Shown in pieces: positions 48,501-61,227 of a DNA stretch of 64,000 nt. Each line of letters opens with the position of its first letter. Positions within the stretch are counted from its first letter, which is position 1. The position numbers were made by a program, and so were the translations under genes. The notes beneath the pieces were generated by a model. The model searched no databases and was not told the origin of the DNA. It was given only the letters and a program-made list of their open reading frames with translations. The DNA comes from Edolisoma coerulescens (taxonomy: Eukaryota; Chordata; Aves; Passeriformes; Campephagidae), in NCBI GenBank assembly GCA_013397115.1, contig VWZW01001240.1, positions 692,722-756,721 on the forward strand, read 5' to 3'.

Positions 48501-51430
48501 AAATATTGATGTCTATCCAGAAATGAGAAGAGATGAAGCTGTTATTTATACAAAATGAATTAATTTTCCCACAGAAATGAGTTTTGTATCCTCTGGATTT
48601 TGTACCTTTGGAATGTACTGCACCTGAATGGGCTCTGAAGGATGAGTGGCTGCTGTGGAGTACAGCTAAAAGCACAGGAAATGGGGAAAAAAAGGCTCCT
48701 TAAGGTACAGAAATACCCATGAGCCACTTCTCTCAATATGCAACAGATAATGAATAAACTACCCTATATTTTGTATTTATTTTTGTCAACAAAATCTAAT
48801 CAAAGTTCATTTTTTTAGAAACTCAATAGTTACATTAGATTACATAGAAAATTAAATCATAAATCCATGCAACTAGACCCTGCCTTTGTCTCTGCTGCTC
48901 CAAAACACAACTTTGCTCTCTTGAGCACGTCATTTAGTTCTAGGAGGCTGAGCTTCCAAACTAGTTATGGATTTGATCATTTAATAACATGAAACAAGTA
49001 ATTGTGTGGGGGAAAATTCATTATTTAGTTAGGCCTTACTGGTAATCAATAGCAATCTATTAATTCATTAATTTGCATATCCGTTGCTTTTATGTGTGTC
49101 CACAAATTCTGTTAGCTATTTTTTTTTTGAATTTATGAGCTTTCTACCTTCACCATGCAAAAGAAAGTGCTCAAACTGTATGTATTAAGCAGATGAAACA
49201 ACTGAGCAGCAGGAATGCCTGTCTGCCCCACAGAACTGACTGCAGGACAAGATTTAGTACTGAAAACAAGGACAAGAAATAAAACAACAAGCCCTATTCT
49301 CCCCAGGATCCATGCATAATTCTCATTAATGTCAATGAAAGATACTAAATGGATATGCACTGAGGGGAGTTTATTAGAACTTAATAAATGCTGGTATTTT
49401 TCTTTCTTTTTTTAAACTTTATAGTTATTATAACTGAACTTCTCCAGGTGAAGTGAAAAATATTTAAAGAAAAATAAAAATGTTATATCAAATTATGCTT
49501 TATAGGTTGTTTTCTCAAAATGCTATTTTTCATTCAGAATTATTAGATTTACACATATGACTAATAACTGTAGGCCTAAATGATAAACTATATGAAATCA
49601 AAAGGTTACTTAAAATTGTAGGATCAAAAATTTTTATAAAGAAGTGGAAAAAGCTCCATTGATTTACTTCACATGTTTTCACAAGTGAATTGAACCATTT
49701 ATACTAGAGAAAAATTTTGCCCCAGACACCAAGGCTGTGCTACTTACATGAGGCTCAGACAATTGGAGACACATTATAAATTCATATTCTGCTGGATCAT
49801 AATTCTGAATGTAACTCAGGGTGGCCTCACCAAAAGGCACAATTGAAAGAATGGCTTTTGTTGAGTGCAGAGATGACTTATTTGCAAGAAAAAAAGGATT
49901 TATTAAATGCAGTGTGAACTGATCCACTCCTCCATCTGGGCAGACTGACCACCCCCTAAAGATAACCCCCCTCCAGCTGAGGTGATGGAAGGCCAGGTCA
50001 GGAAATATCACAGTGATATTACCTTTTCTATACCTTCTCAATGGGGAATTAATGAAGCTCATTCACAGATCCATTAAAAAAAAAAGGAAGTGTTACCCCT
50101 GGACATTATCTTTACTTCAAATACTAACAATTAAAACTGAAATCGAAGAAATTCAACATTCATGAAATCAGATAGAGGAATTATTCATCATTAGAGATTT
50201 TAACACCTTTACAAATAAGATCAAGACAATCATTCACATAAGCACTTTCCATCTGGTCTAGTTTATTTTCTTTCAGCCTCTCATAGTGACAATTTGGATC
50301 AGTGATACCAGGCAGACAACATGAAATGAAGATTTTGTGGTAGCAATGAAGGTGGTAACTCACAAAAAGTAGAAGTGGAGGAAAAAAGAAAATGGTTTGG
50401 TTTGTCCGAGATAATAATGTGGGAGATCACCAAAGGAAAAATCATTTTTCTCCTTCCAAAGGCCTGGGCAACCTAGCAAACACAGGATGTCTTTCCAATC
50501 TTCTGCTTTTACCACAGGCTATAGATTTCCCCTGCTCCTGGCTGTAGAGCCTTTCTCTGAATGCTGCTGGGAAGGCCTCTTAGCCCAGAGCCGAGCCCAT
50601 GCCAGCAAACCCAGCCTGTTTGCATCGATCCACAGGGACATCACCCCGATGGGTTTCATCCATGGTGCAAAAGGGACCAGTTTCTCAGGGTTCTCCCACT
50701 TGGGCGTGCTGCTCTTCTCCCTGGGATCCCCTCCACACCCTGCACAAAGCTCCAGGTCATGGGACAAGGATGGGAGACAGGAAAGACCCAGGCAGAAACA
50801 AGACATGGTGCAAAGAAAAAACTCCGGGTAAGAACAAGGCAGAGTGACCCTGCATTGCCTCTGAAGGACAAAGCTCTTACCAAGCCCAGCCTCTTCATCT
50901 GCTCAACAAAACAAGAATAACAACTTGGCCCTTCTTTAAATCACTTTTGCCACAACAATTTGGTTGGTAAAATAGAGTTGCCTGTCTTTTGCACCTAGCA
51001 AGGGACTGAGAACTCGTGAGAAGAACTGAGATATCTTAGTGTTGGATTCCAGAAAAAGGCAGCGTGATGGAAAAGAAAATGTGTGTGGAGACCTAATGGT
51101 AAAAAAAAAGAGAAGAGTGGTTATATATTGAAAGAAAATCCCGAGCAGCAGCAGCTAATTCAGACACAGAACAATTTATTTTAAAAGTCCTAATCCTGAA
51201 CTGACAAGTTATCTACTAGTCAAACAGGGAATTTCTCTCCAGAAAAAGCCTGGCAGCTGTGCAGAACTGCACCCATAGATGTTGATTGATGTGATGTGAT
51301 CCAAAGCCGAGACGGGGCCAAACCATTTAACCTGATTTTACCAGGTAACTGCCTACATTTACAGAAGAATCAGGCTTTGTTTCACAATTATTCCTTTCTC
51401 TTTTTAAAGTCACATCTCCTAACATTTGGT

Positions 51431-51459
51431 ATGTGTGTGTGTGTGTGTGTGCGCGCACA
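51431..51459. repeat. (TG)n-(CG)n alternating tract, Z-DNA type
   Basis: 29 bases of strictly alternating purine and pyrimidine: A(TG)n running into GCGCGC and then ACA. TG and CG alternation is the classic sequence able to adopt left-handed Z-DNA under negative supercoiling. Confidence 0.95.
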
Positions 51460-52129
51460 AGCCATCCAGAGACACTCAGATTTCTGCAAAAGGGAAGGTT
51501 TCAGTGTGTCTCCCTTCAGGGAGTGCTGCACCTCACTCTCCTGGAAAATCTGAGTGCAAGCAACAGAGCATTTCTCAGTAGCTGTCACTGAAACTGCAAA
51601 CCAGCCAAGCAAAGGGGAGTCCAGAGCTCCAAAACACACCGCTGGCTGAGATACTGCCTTGGGGGGTCCCCAGCTGAGGTGCACTGCACAAGTGCAGCTT
51701 TATCCCTATCCCTACAGGCAGGGGGAAGGACAATGTAAAATGTGAGCACACACAAGAGCTGCACTGGCTCTGTTCTTGTTCAGCCTCAGAGACTGATACT
51801 CCAGAAATATCCCTACCACCAGATAGTGAGGGCTTTTCCTATGGCCAAGCAAATGAGGAGGGGTCGCTTGATAAAGCTCCCCGAGACTGGATTTTAAGGG
51901 CATATTTCAAATTCTTTCAAAGGACAGCTTAGCTTTAGGGAGTGAGCAGAAACCCAGCATATGAGTGGTCTTGCCAGAGGACACCCGAGCAGCTTTCAGG
52001 AGAGATGGGGCAAATGAGGCTTGAGAGAAGGGTCTTGCTGTTTTGCAGGAAGCTCTTGGCTTGTCCAGCGTGAGCATGAACTGAAACACACTGCAGTATC
52101 CTGAATTATTGACTTTTTTTTTTAAACAG

Positions 52130-52159
52130 TAAAAATATTACCTACTAAAAATATTACCT
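52130..52159. repeat. Short direct repeat
   Basis: TAAAAATATTACCT occurs twice, 16 bp apart (52130-52143 and 52146-52159). Confidence 0.9.
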
Positions 52160-55100
52160 GTCATCCTGTCTGGAGCTTGCTGAGCAAGTTTTATTCTATT
52201 ATTTTAACCTTAGTTTTCCATTTCTAAATCACTTCAAGCAGAGACTTTTCTTTCTAAGAAAGAAAGTCCTGCATGGGCTAACATGGTGCTACCAGAACAG
52301 ACTAAAACGGACTAGGCCAGATATCCCTGTATTTCAGATGTGCTTGCCACAGATTACAGGGCAGTGTAACCACCAACTCTTTCATGTGATAGAGGAAGGA
52401 ACACAGGACTAGGAAAGGCCTCCATTCCCTTGATATCACATGCAAAAATGTTACATACATCTTTCTTTGCTGACATTTTTAAGAAGCAAACTCCTCCAAG
52501 CTGTGCAGGCTCTCTGGGGGTCTGCAGGGACAGCTTTAAGTACACACTTATTTCATTTTCAGAAGGGGAGGTGCCTTTTAGGGGAAAATGTATGGAGTCA
52601 AATTTTTCTGTATTATGCATTGATAAGGCATCCAGGGCTCTAACAAGTGGGTTGCCTTTGTCTGGCTGAAACTGGGTCATTACCACACGCAAAGCACCGT
52701 GATGCTGCCCTTCCCTGGGAGATGTCACAGCATCCAGCCAGACAGCTGAGGCACCAAAGTTTAGCACAGATCAGTCAACCGAAAATGCCCTTGGGCAAGA
52801 ACACCCAATAAAGCGAACCACAAAACAGTTTAAGTGTGGGTTAATGCCTGTTTATGGAAGGCACACATTGGCATGAAGCAGAAGTCTGTTTCGCACATGA
52901 CCTTTTGACATCCCTTCTAATCTGGGGTCAGCATAGGAATAATTTTATGTGGATCTTGGGAAAAACAGTACCTGGTAGGTAAGAATGCAAAGACAAACAA
53001 AGAATGCAAAAATCACATGAGATCAGAGCACAGACACATCATGTTTCATTTTAACGCATTATATTAATTTTTAGAAAGAGTTACTCAGAAATCTATTTAA
53101 CTGAAATCTAGCTTTGCAACACTTGCTTAATAAAAAATTTTCACCCACTACAAAACAGGAAAACATCAAGTTACACATCTGAATTAAATGGGAATACTTT
53201 TGCACATTTCTTGGTGAGTTACATTTTATTTGAAAACAATGTTTTGTAACAAAATAAAAAAAAAAAAGAAATGAAACAAACCCAAGCACTCCCTCTTAGA
53301 TGAAGAGTTTTATAAGATACGAGACTGACAAAGAGAAGAAGTATTATGGATGAGAGGGAGCTTGCAAAGAAATTCATACACTAACCACACAAAAATTAAT
53401 CAGACAGCCTTGACTGTGCTATTAATGATTTTAGACCTCATGCATAGGATTTCAAAAGGTTTTACATTTCAAGTACAATACGGTATTTGTAGGACCTGTA
53501 CTCAAGAGTGGCATTTGATTGATTGTACATACTCCAAGACAGAGAATGCTTTAAATGCAAAACATATTGCTGTAGGATGGGAACAAAGAATTGAAAGATA
53601 CTTTCTAATTAAAACATAGGATTTTTGATCCTAATCTCAGTCATTGTGGGGCAAATAAAGAGCAGCATGTCATGGATTTCTCAACACTCCTCCCTATATT
53701 GTTTTTTATGGTCAAAACGTCAATTCAATAAAACAGCATTTCCAAAGGAGGTTTTGTTTCCACAAAGAAAAAGTTTTTGTTGTCAAATACTCTGTTATAA
53801 CATTTTCAGAGGAAAAATTCTCTGCCTTGTTGCTAGAAATACTTTTTCATTTTGAAATGTAACTCTGTTTATTGAAGAAAAAAAAGACTGATTTGTTCAA
53901 AATTCTTCTGTCATGAAAATTGTAAATATCTGAATGTATACCAGGAAAAAAAAAAAAATTAAAAATCTTTTGTCAGAGCAGGAGCAGGCTGTCCTGGAGC
54001 TGCAGAGGGGCAGAGCGTTAAGCCCTGGCAGCCTTTAACCTTTTCCTGTGGGAATCAGTCAGGTCACCAAAGGCAACTGCTCGGTTCCACTTGGACCAGC
54101 TGCTGGCACAGCCACTGGCTCCCCAGGCTCTGCTGAGACACGATGTGGCTGCTGAGGACTGGGACAGGCACATCTACACTCCCATGGGCGCTCCTGGAAG
54201 TGGTCAGTCCCTTCCTGTCACGCAGGTGCTGGTGCTTGGCAGAGCCGTGGATTCCACGGTCCAGCTCCCACCCACCAAACTCTGGGACAGAAAAACCCCA
54301 GCAGCAGCTCTGGGGCTGAACGGGATCGTGCCCAGCCAGGACAGAGCTGGATGTGGCCAGCAGAGCTGCAGGACTTTTAATATCTGCACACCGAGGCAAT
54401 TTAAACAAGCATTTGAACCCACTTACTTGCTTATTATAGTTTAATTCAGACAGTGTCAATATCTGTGACTAGCTCTGGGGATATTTTTGGAATTAAACTA
54501 CCTAAAGAGAACATTCATCTAAGAAATCCATATGGCAGGAAAGAAGGGTAGAACTGCTAGCATGGAATAGTAAAATCTTCCTTTTCATCAACATTCTTCA
54601 ACGTAAATCTTCAGATTTACTATCCTCATTTATACTTGCCTATTTTTAACCCAGTTTTGTTTGGGAGTTTTGTTTCGTTGGTTTGTTTTTTTATATTTAT
54701 AGTCCATACAGACTATTCTGTGTTTGTACAGGGCCAGAGGATTATATTGCTTTACAAATCAGAGGTACAGCATGTCATGACATCCACTGGAAATTCAAAA
54801 TAGTCTAGGTTCAGAACTATCATAATTCACTGCTAAAGAGAATCTTTCAAAAATTTCAGTCCCCATCCCTTCAGGGAACTTCACAACCCAGTATTTCTAG
54901 ATCAGACTTCATTATCCAGGTCATCATTTCAATTTATCAGTGCCTTGGGGCCTTTGGTATTCTCAGCTAGGATGGTATTATGTCCATCAATCACTAGGCT
55001 GTTTCCACATTCCCACTTTTCTTTCATCTCCTTCAGTCTTCAAAACAATCTCTATAATTTTCCATGGGTGTATACTGGACACAGACACCTCTTACTTCTG

Positions 55101-56834
55101 TCAACTGTTACCATGTTTGAAGCACAGGAACTGATCTGTACAAATTATGTGGGCCAAAAGAACTGTTTTCATTCTAGGTCCTGTATATTATTATTTGTTT
55201 TAGCAGAGGGTTTACAGATTTACCTGTGCCTCTTAAGTCTATAAGCCTGACAAAGAAAATAGCAGTATGTTTTTCCTGGAAAGCTTATTCTTCAGTTAAA
55301 AACTAAATGTTACATGTTATGAACAGAAGTAAGGACCTGACAAAACAAAGACTGGTTAGGACTTATTTTGCATCATAGAAAATACAGGTCTGGCCAAAGG
55401 ACTAAAAGGAGACTTAGACCAACACAAGGCAGATTTTGAAAAGAGCCCTGAAGGGCCGGAATTATTATTTGGAGTGCGTAGAAAACAAAGAGCTGGCAAA
55501 AGGCTTTAAGGGAGGGGAGAGAAACTATCTGGATGATCCTGCTGCTTCTCTATCTCTGTAAGGGGCAGTATAATCCCAGCTTTGCAAATACACATCACTA
55601 ACCCCAAACCACCCAAAACCAAATATAGTACTGAAATAGAAAGAAAATTTTGAGCTCAAATCAGACATAGCAGTGCTGAGACTACTGAATTTGCTGCACC
55701 AATTACCTGTTCACAATATTACATAGTCTCCAACCAAATACTATTAGTGTGGTTCTCAGAGCAATACAAAGACACTGCTGCACTTCATCAAATCATTTTT
55801 GGACATCCCACAAGCTTTCAAGAGAATCATCATTCTTAAGGGCAAAGCACAGGAGATTATTTGTTCACATGTTTCAGTACAATCTGGTTTTCAAAAATTT
55901 GTTTCTTCCATGTCTTTTTGTATCTGAATTTTTATATTTGTTTAAAGATAAGAAAAATCTTTGCATTTCTCAAACACCAGCTTTTTTTGTTCTTCTAAGA
56001 GAGTAAAAGAGGGTTTCTAGTACTCCACTAAATCAGGACTCACGTCTGTTGGTCTGCAGGGAAAGCAGGCTGAGGCATCAAAAGTATTGCAGTTAGTGAA
56101 TTTAATCCTTCCGATGCAATTAGTCTGCAATGCAATCTGATTAAATGGAAAGACTCAAACCTGAAGTCCAGTACTTCAGGTCAAGACATAAATAGACAGA
56201 GAGGATGAAAGAGAAGTCTTCTGTGGGCCTAAATGAGCTCTGGGCTCCAGAGCTCAGGTTAAGATTTCTGAGGAAGGAATGCAAGCCAGGTGGATTGATT
56301 TAACACAGCATTAAAAAAAATATCTGGAAAAGAAAAACATGTACATCAAAAAATAATCATGAGACAATCTTCTTAGTGTAAAATAACTAGTGGAATGTGT
56401 GACATATAAAATAAGTTTCTGCACACATACCCACACTGCCACCATCAGCTTTGCTTTCTCATTTATTTAGGGGAACCTGTAATTGGCAAACAAGCCCTTT
56501 CTCATGGATAACAGAGGGGGTGCTGAGCTGCTGGAGACTTCAACACTGCTGCAAAATAGAGGATGTGTTCATACGTGTTTGTGCAATGGACACTTGCTGT
56601 GCAATATTATCTTGTCTCTACAGATAAATTAGTTGCCTCATGCTCCTGCCAGCTTGATTTGTTTAGCCTTTATAGAGTACAGAATCCATGGAGTTTCTTG
56701 TGATTGAATCTCACGTAAAAGGTAAACCTGAGAGCTTATTCTACACTAAGCTATACATACACCCAGGCAGCCAGAGCATTTGCTGACTTGGTGATGAAAA
56801 GAAGGCTATAAAATATACTAGGGAAATCTTGGAA

Positions 56835-56865
56835 CGTCACTCACCTGACATAGCAATAAGAGCCC
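56835..56865 (-). promoter_or_regulatory. Recursive-splice-like site on the FHIT strand
   Basis: On the minus strand CTCTTATTGCTATGTCAG is followed directly by GTGAGTGA (junction at 56844/56845). A 3' splice site is thus fused to a 5' splice site, as in recursive splicing of long vertebrate introns. The tract is only moderately pyrimidine-rich. It lies 3.3 kb downstream of the microexon, at the start of the 55-kb intron. Confidence 0.3.
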
Positions 56866-59800
56866 TGCATTAAGATGCAGAGTTGATTTCCCTGATCCAT
56901 GAAATTGCCTGGATATTTAAGGCATTCTCAAACAGAACCAGCATGAAACTCACCCTCCATTCCTGGCACAAGGACACCATGGGTTTTGTGTTCTCCAATA
57001 AAAAGAGAGTTCAAAATTGCAGAGATTAATAGTCTTTAAGGGAGGACCTAAACACAATTTCCTTCCTTTCTCAAATAAAAAGAAATAAGTATTCAAAATC
57101 TCTTGAATGCTAGAAGATGGTTTTGCTTGCTGACACACTGCTCAGGTGCCAGAGATGCTCAAGTCCTCTGTTTTGAGTGGTTCAAGAATCTCTCACAATA
57201 AAACACAGTGTGCAAGTCTGTGATCATCTTTGGAGAAGGACATTTGTTTCTCTCATAAATAGGTGACAGGGCTGGAATAGGTACAATAGGTGGAGACCTA
57301 TGAAAAATATTATGAAGCAATATATTGCATTATTTTATGGTCTGAGACTTGGGACGTGGTTCAGAATTCCTTACCAAGTGTATATTTCCAGCTGCTAAAG
57401 GGTGAGAAAAGACCCATCTATACTTACAAAGTATTGGTGAACTGAGGGTCAGGTATAATTACTTCCAAAGACCAAATACAGTGCAAACACACAGTAAAGG
57501 GGGAATTTGAAAGGGCCATAAGCTTCCCTAGAACATTGTCCTGCAGGCTCTGCTACCTTGGATGCAAAGGAGGAACAGAGTACAGCAATAATGAAACTAC
57601 AGTTAGATTATGAACAGCTTCCCATTAGGTAACTAGAAAGGCTTTAGCACAAAATGCACTCACCAGCAGCTTTCACACCACCAAAAGGGACATGTAACAC
57701 TGGCAGACAATCTTATCACTGATTTCGAGCCAAAATCACATGGAAAGGGTCATTTCCTTTCAACCTGTTGCATACATTGCACATATAATTTTCAGCATCT
57801 CCATTGCAAAGATAGACCTGAGACTCACATTCAGGTTCAAGATTTTTCTTGGACATGGATTACCATTTCTACTTGTGGACAAAGAAGGAGAATTCCTTAA
57901 TCTTTTTCAGACAAAATTTGTCAGTTTTTGTCTTCAGCTAGGCTGATAGCTCTTCCTATTTTGTAGCAAAATTTTGCACTGAGCAATTGAAAAGTCAATA
58001 CTCTTCTCCTGCTTCCTGTATTTCTGCTCCTACATGGCACATATAGTACCCTATATTTACACAGGTATGCAGAATTACACAAAATACAAAGGGAAAGGAC
58101 TCTTGAAGCCATCTGGTATGTGACCCCATTCAAAGCAAAATCAGCTGCACCTAATTAGTTCCTGAGATACGCTTGCCTACCCTACTTAAACAGTCTCCAC
58201 AAACTCCCTTGCATATTTATTGTGATGTTTTGCTATTTTTACTATTAGAATATTTTTCTAATGTTTAGTCTGTTCCAGAAATTTTAATTAAAATCTCCCT
58301 CAGAGGAGACTGGATTACTGTGGATTCTCATACATGAAAAAAACCACAAATAAATCCACATACAGAAACACAACACATTGAATTTAAGGTTCATAAATTA
58401 TTTGTAGGTCACATAGGTGTTTTTTCAAACTTTGTGATTCAGAACAGTTTCAATGAAACCAGCTATCCACCCTATTGTTCACTTAAAAGAAGCTCTTGAT
58501 CACAGTAATTTCTTTCCCAATTGAAGTTTTGAAAGCTCTAAATTCTCTGAAGAAAATAGTTGTTGGCATTTTTGGATGATAAACATCCCAAAGCGATGAT
58601 GATAAATTACAGTGTTGCCCAGTGATGCAGAAAAGTACAGAAATGCAAACTGATAACCTCTGATTTATGAATACACGCTCATTATTGCAAAGTCTAGGGG
58701 TTCACAGTTGTAAGAATGGGTCATTTTCATCTCAGTGTTTATTAAAAGTGTGAGAAAGAGGCATGAAGGGTGGCTGCCATTTTGCAATAAACACTTAACG
58801 CTCTTTGTTTCCACTACAAGCATAAAGCAGCTTCCTACCTTTTTAAGGTCTACAGAAGCTTTTGTTTCTGTATTGTTTCACAATTGTTTCGCAATTGCAG
58901 AAGATGGGAATTTTGACATCTGCCTTTGCTCATTCATATAAATAATTCTTCTCACATATAACCATTCCTATATACATTTTTTTTACAGAGAGAAAAACAC
59001 TTGTCCAAGATATTAAAATAAATCCTCATATTTTCTTCTTAAATCATATTGGTGATAATAACAAAATTTACTTCAAAAGTATTTAAACTTATTATTTCAC
59101 CTATCAACAGACACTGCCAATGAAACCACCCAATGCACTCAAAGTTGTAAGACAAGGAATCTCTTTTGTCACAGTACAGAAATAAATTGCGTTATATTCC
59201 TTCATCACTTCCCAAGCTTGGTGATATACTAATTTCTTCTTCTCTCTCCCTATTGCCTCTCTGTTAAATATTCAAAGCAGGCAACAAAAGGGAGAAGGAA
59301 AAATAAGGTCAATACAGCAAATTGGAAAAAAAGTAAAATGTTCCTATCCACTGTCATTTGGTTGTTACAGTTATCTTAATCAACTCAAACAGGTTCTCTG
59401 AGACATCTAATTTGATTTTACAAAGTGCTAACCCTTAGCCATATTTGACTTTCCTTTGATTCCAAACATAAAAAATAGCCTTTATCTAATGTTGAGGCAT
59501 ATAATCTAACTACACATGCAACTGCATTTGCATTACGGGGCAGTGAAACATGGCTGGAGAGACATCTTGGATGTTATCTATGTTATTACTCAAGTGGAGA
59601 ACATAATCATAAATCCTTCTCTTCCCTTCCACCCTCCCACCTTTTTTTGTGGAAGTACACTTAAAATCTGGTTTTCAGCTTCACTGGGCCCATTACATTT
59701 GAACTTCAGTAATAAGAATGTGATATGAATATGTTGAGAGAAAGCATAGACAAAAGGTAAATTTTCATAGTGCGGTTCAGTTTAACTGTTCCTATAATTA

Positions 59801-60165
59801 GCTACAACTCATTAGGCAATAAACAGAAAAACAAAGAGATCATGAATGGAAGGGTAATATTTTCTCCATAAAACAAACAAAAAACTAAATCAGATGCCTC
59901 TTTCATGAGGCTCTCCTTGCATAAATACACCCAGCAGCTTAGAAAAGATATTTTCTTGATTGAAAATTTTTGTCAAGGAAGAAAACCTGTAAACATTATC
60001 TTGTGCAACTTCAATACAAAGTATTTACTGCTATTGTACACTTGGGATTTTTTGATCTCAAAGATAAAGTAACAATACAGCAATGGACTGCAGATGACAA
60101 GCTTTGATCTTTTATTAGTTCTTATAATTGTGTCTTAATTTGTATTCTGCATAATAAGCACTCAC

Positions 60166-60195
60166 CTTCACCGTTTGTCCAGCTTCAGGGCCATC
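60166..60195 (-). CDS. FHIT: FHIT 30-nt microexon (human-style exon 7), residues 84-93
   Basis: Ten in-frame codons encode DGPEAGQTVK, which in Fhit joins Gln83 to the His triad at residues 94-98. The exon is 30 nt and starts and ends in phase 0, so skipping it keeps the frame but removes the strand-loop just before the catalytic histidines. Both other frames on this strand contain a stop. The splice signals are strong: acceptor CCCTTTGCTTACAG with a CTCTAAC branch-point-like sequence further upstream, and donor AAG|GTGAGTGC. It is far too short to be found as an ordinary open reading frame. The strong sites may compensate for its small size and for the weak donor of the preceding exon. The identification rests on exact agreement with the Fhit sequence between the neighbouring exons. 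Confidence 0.97.
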
Positions 60196-61081
60196 CTGTA
60201 AGCAAAGGGAAAATCTCAGGTTAGAGGATCTAACAAGGATCACATAGGAATTCAGAAATCTTACTCAATAATCATTTACATCAATTACACTGTCTGTTAA
60301 ATTAGCATATTTTTCCTGAGGACCATTCAACACTAAGTTTTTGGACAAAGCTCCTTTCCATATCAGACCCTGGCAAAGTGGGAAACTATCTCAGATCACA
60401 AAAACAACAGTTTCTATTTTTCATTCTTTCAGATCATGTTTTTCAATAGCTAGCAATAGATTTCTGATCCTTGTGAACATAAAATCACATGTGGAAGTAA
60501 GAATTTAATCAAAGTATGCTTGCTTAAATTCTGATTCTATTGAATGGGCTTAGTCTCCTGGTTTGCTTTAAACAGAGATAATTTTTGGTATAAAGACACC
60601 CAGCACAAAGAGCTGAAAGGTCAGAACTTATAACATATTTACATGGCTACATCTCTCTGCCTGCATATAAATAGCTGTGAGGAGGGATCACCTATGTCAA
60701 GCACAGGCAGTGGGTTATGTGTGGAACAGGGGACGTAGCTGCCTTCTCTAGAGATCAACCCTGCAAATACTTCTTTGAAGGAAGAACATTTCCTGAAATA
60801 CTCACAAACAAGCACAGTGTTTGAGAGTGTGTGCTGGCTTTATCCAAAGTTTTTCAGTTGTTAATTAACCACACTTTCCTGCTGGTTTCCTTTTTAGATT
60901 TTTCAATGGCAAATCTGGAAGACTGCAATGCAGTTATTTGGCTTCTTTTTTTTTATTACTGTTATTTTGCATTTATTGCCCCTTGAAGTTCCAATGTCCT
61001 TTTGTGATTGGACTAGGGAAAAAGGCTGAAAGCTTGATGAAACAAACCATTAAACCTTTCTTAGTTGACTGGTTTACAAAC
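60196..61081 (-). other. FHIT: FHIT intron 6 (complete, 886 bp)
   Basis: Short intron between the 146-nt exon and the microexon. It starts with the weak donor GTTTGT and ends with the strong acceptor TTTGCTTACAG. A T9 run lies on the plus strand near 60946-60954. Nothing else is supported in it. Confidence 0.95.
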
Positions 61082-61227
61082 CTGGATGGAAAAGGTGAGC
61101 GAGGTGCCACAGAAATGTTTCTCCACCACATTTCCAACCCTTTGTGCCGTATGAAACAAATCAGCCACTTCCTCGGGACACAGGTCACGGAAACGCTCCA
61201 CCGGCCGCAGGGGACAAACAAGGACAT
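61082..61227 (-). CDS. FHIT: FHIT coding exon (human-style exon 6), residues about 35-83
   Basis: This exon encodes the central part of Fhit, a HIT-family hydrolase that cleaves Ap3A to AMP and ADP and is known as a tumour suppressor. Read on the minus strand it is 146 nt. The first two bases (AT) complete a split His codon, followed by 48 open codons containing PLRPVERFRDL, EEVADLF, QRVG and KHFCGTSLTFSIQ. I recognise these as Fhit; they differ from the human protein as I remember it at several surface-type positions. The last residue corresponds to the functionally important Gln83. The acceptor is a good CCACCTTCAG at 61228-61237. The donor at the low-coordinate end is CAG|GTTTGT, a weak site with T at +3 and +4. 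The next exon lies only 886 bp downstream. Skipping this 146-nt exon would shift the frame. Identity is close to certain; exon numbering is from memory of the human gene. Confidence 0.97.

Larger units (their letters stand above)
38941..60165 (-). other. FHIT: FHIT intron 7, 5' portion downstream of the microexon
   Basis: About 21 kb of AT-rich intron with a few GC-richer patches (about 43930-44400, 47700-48350, 50490-50920, 53990-54400). Open frames in those patches, including the longest in the window (43872-44402), show no recognisable domain. TAATTA-rich sequence around 46860-47100 could be regulatory. Simple repeats at 45529-45543 and 51431-51459 and a recursive-splice-like site at 56844 are listed separately. 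Confidence 0.75.

Noticed and set aside
49679..50062. 127-codon minus-strand open frame ending near a GTAAGT donor, considered as an extra FHIT exon
   Set aside because: The sequence does not belong to Fhit, whose exons on either side join directly. The exon it would define (49748-49976, 229 nt) is not a multiple of three and meets an early stop in FHIT frame.
52244..52267. Purine/pyrimidine near-palindrome ACTTTTCTTTCT/AAGAAAGAAAGT
   Set aside because: The arms are offset by one base and low in complexity; no further support.
54064..54459. Overlapping open frames on both strands in a GC-rich patch
   Set aside because: Open frames on both strands of the same GC-rich DNA indicate base composition, not coding; no domain is seen.
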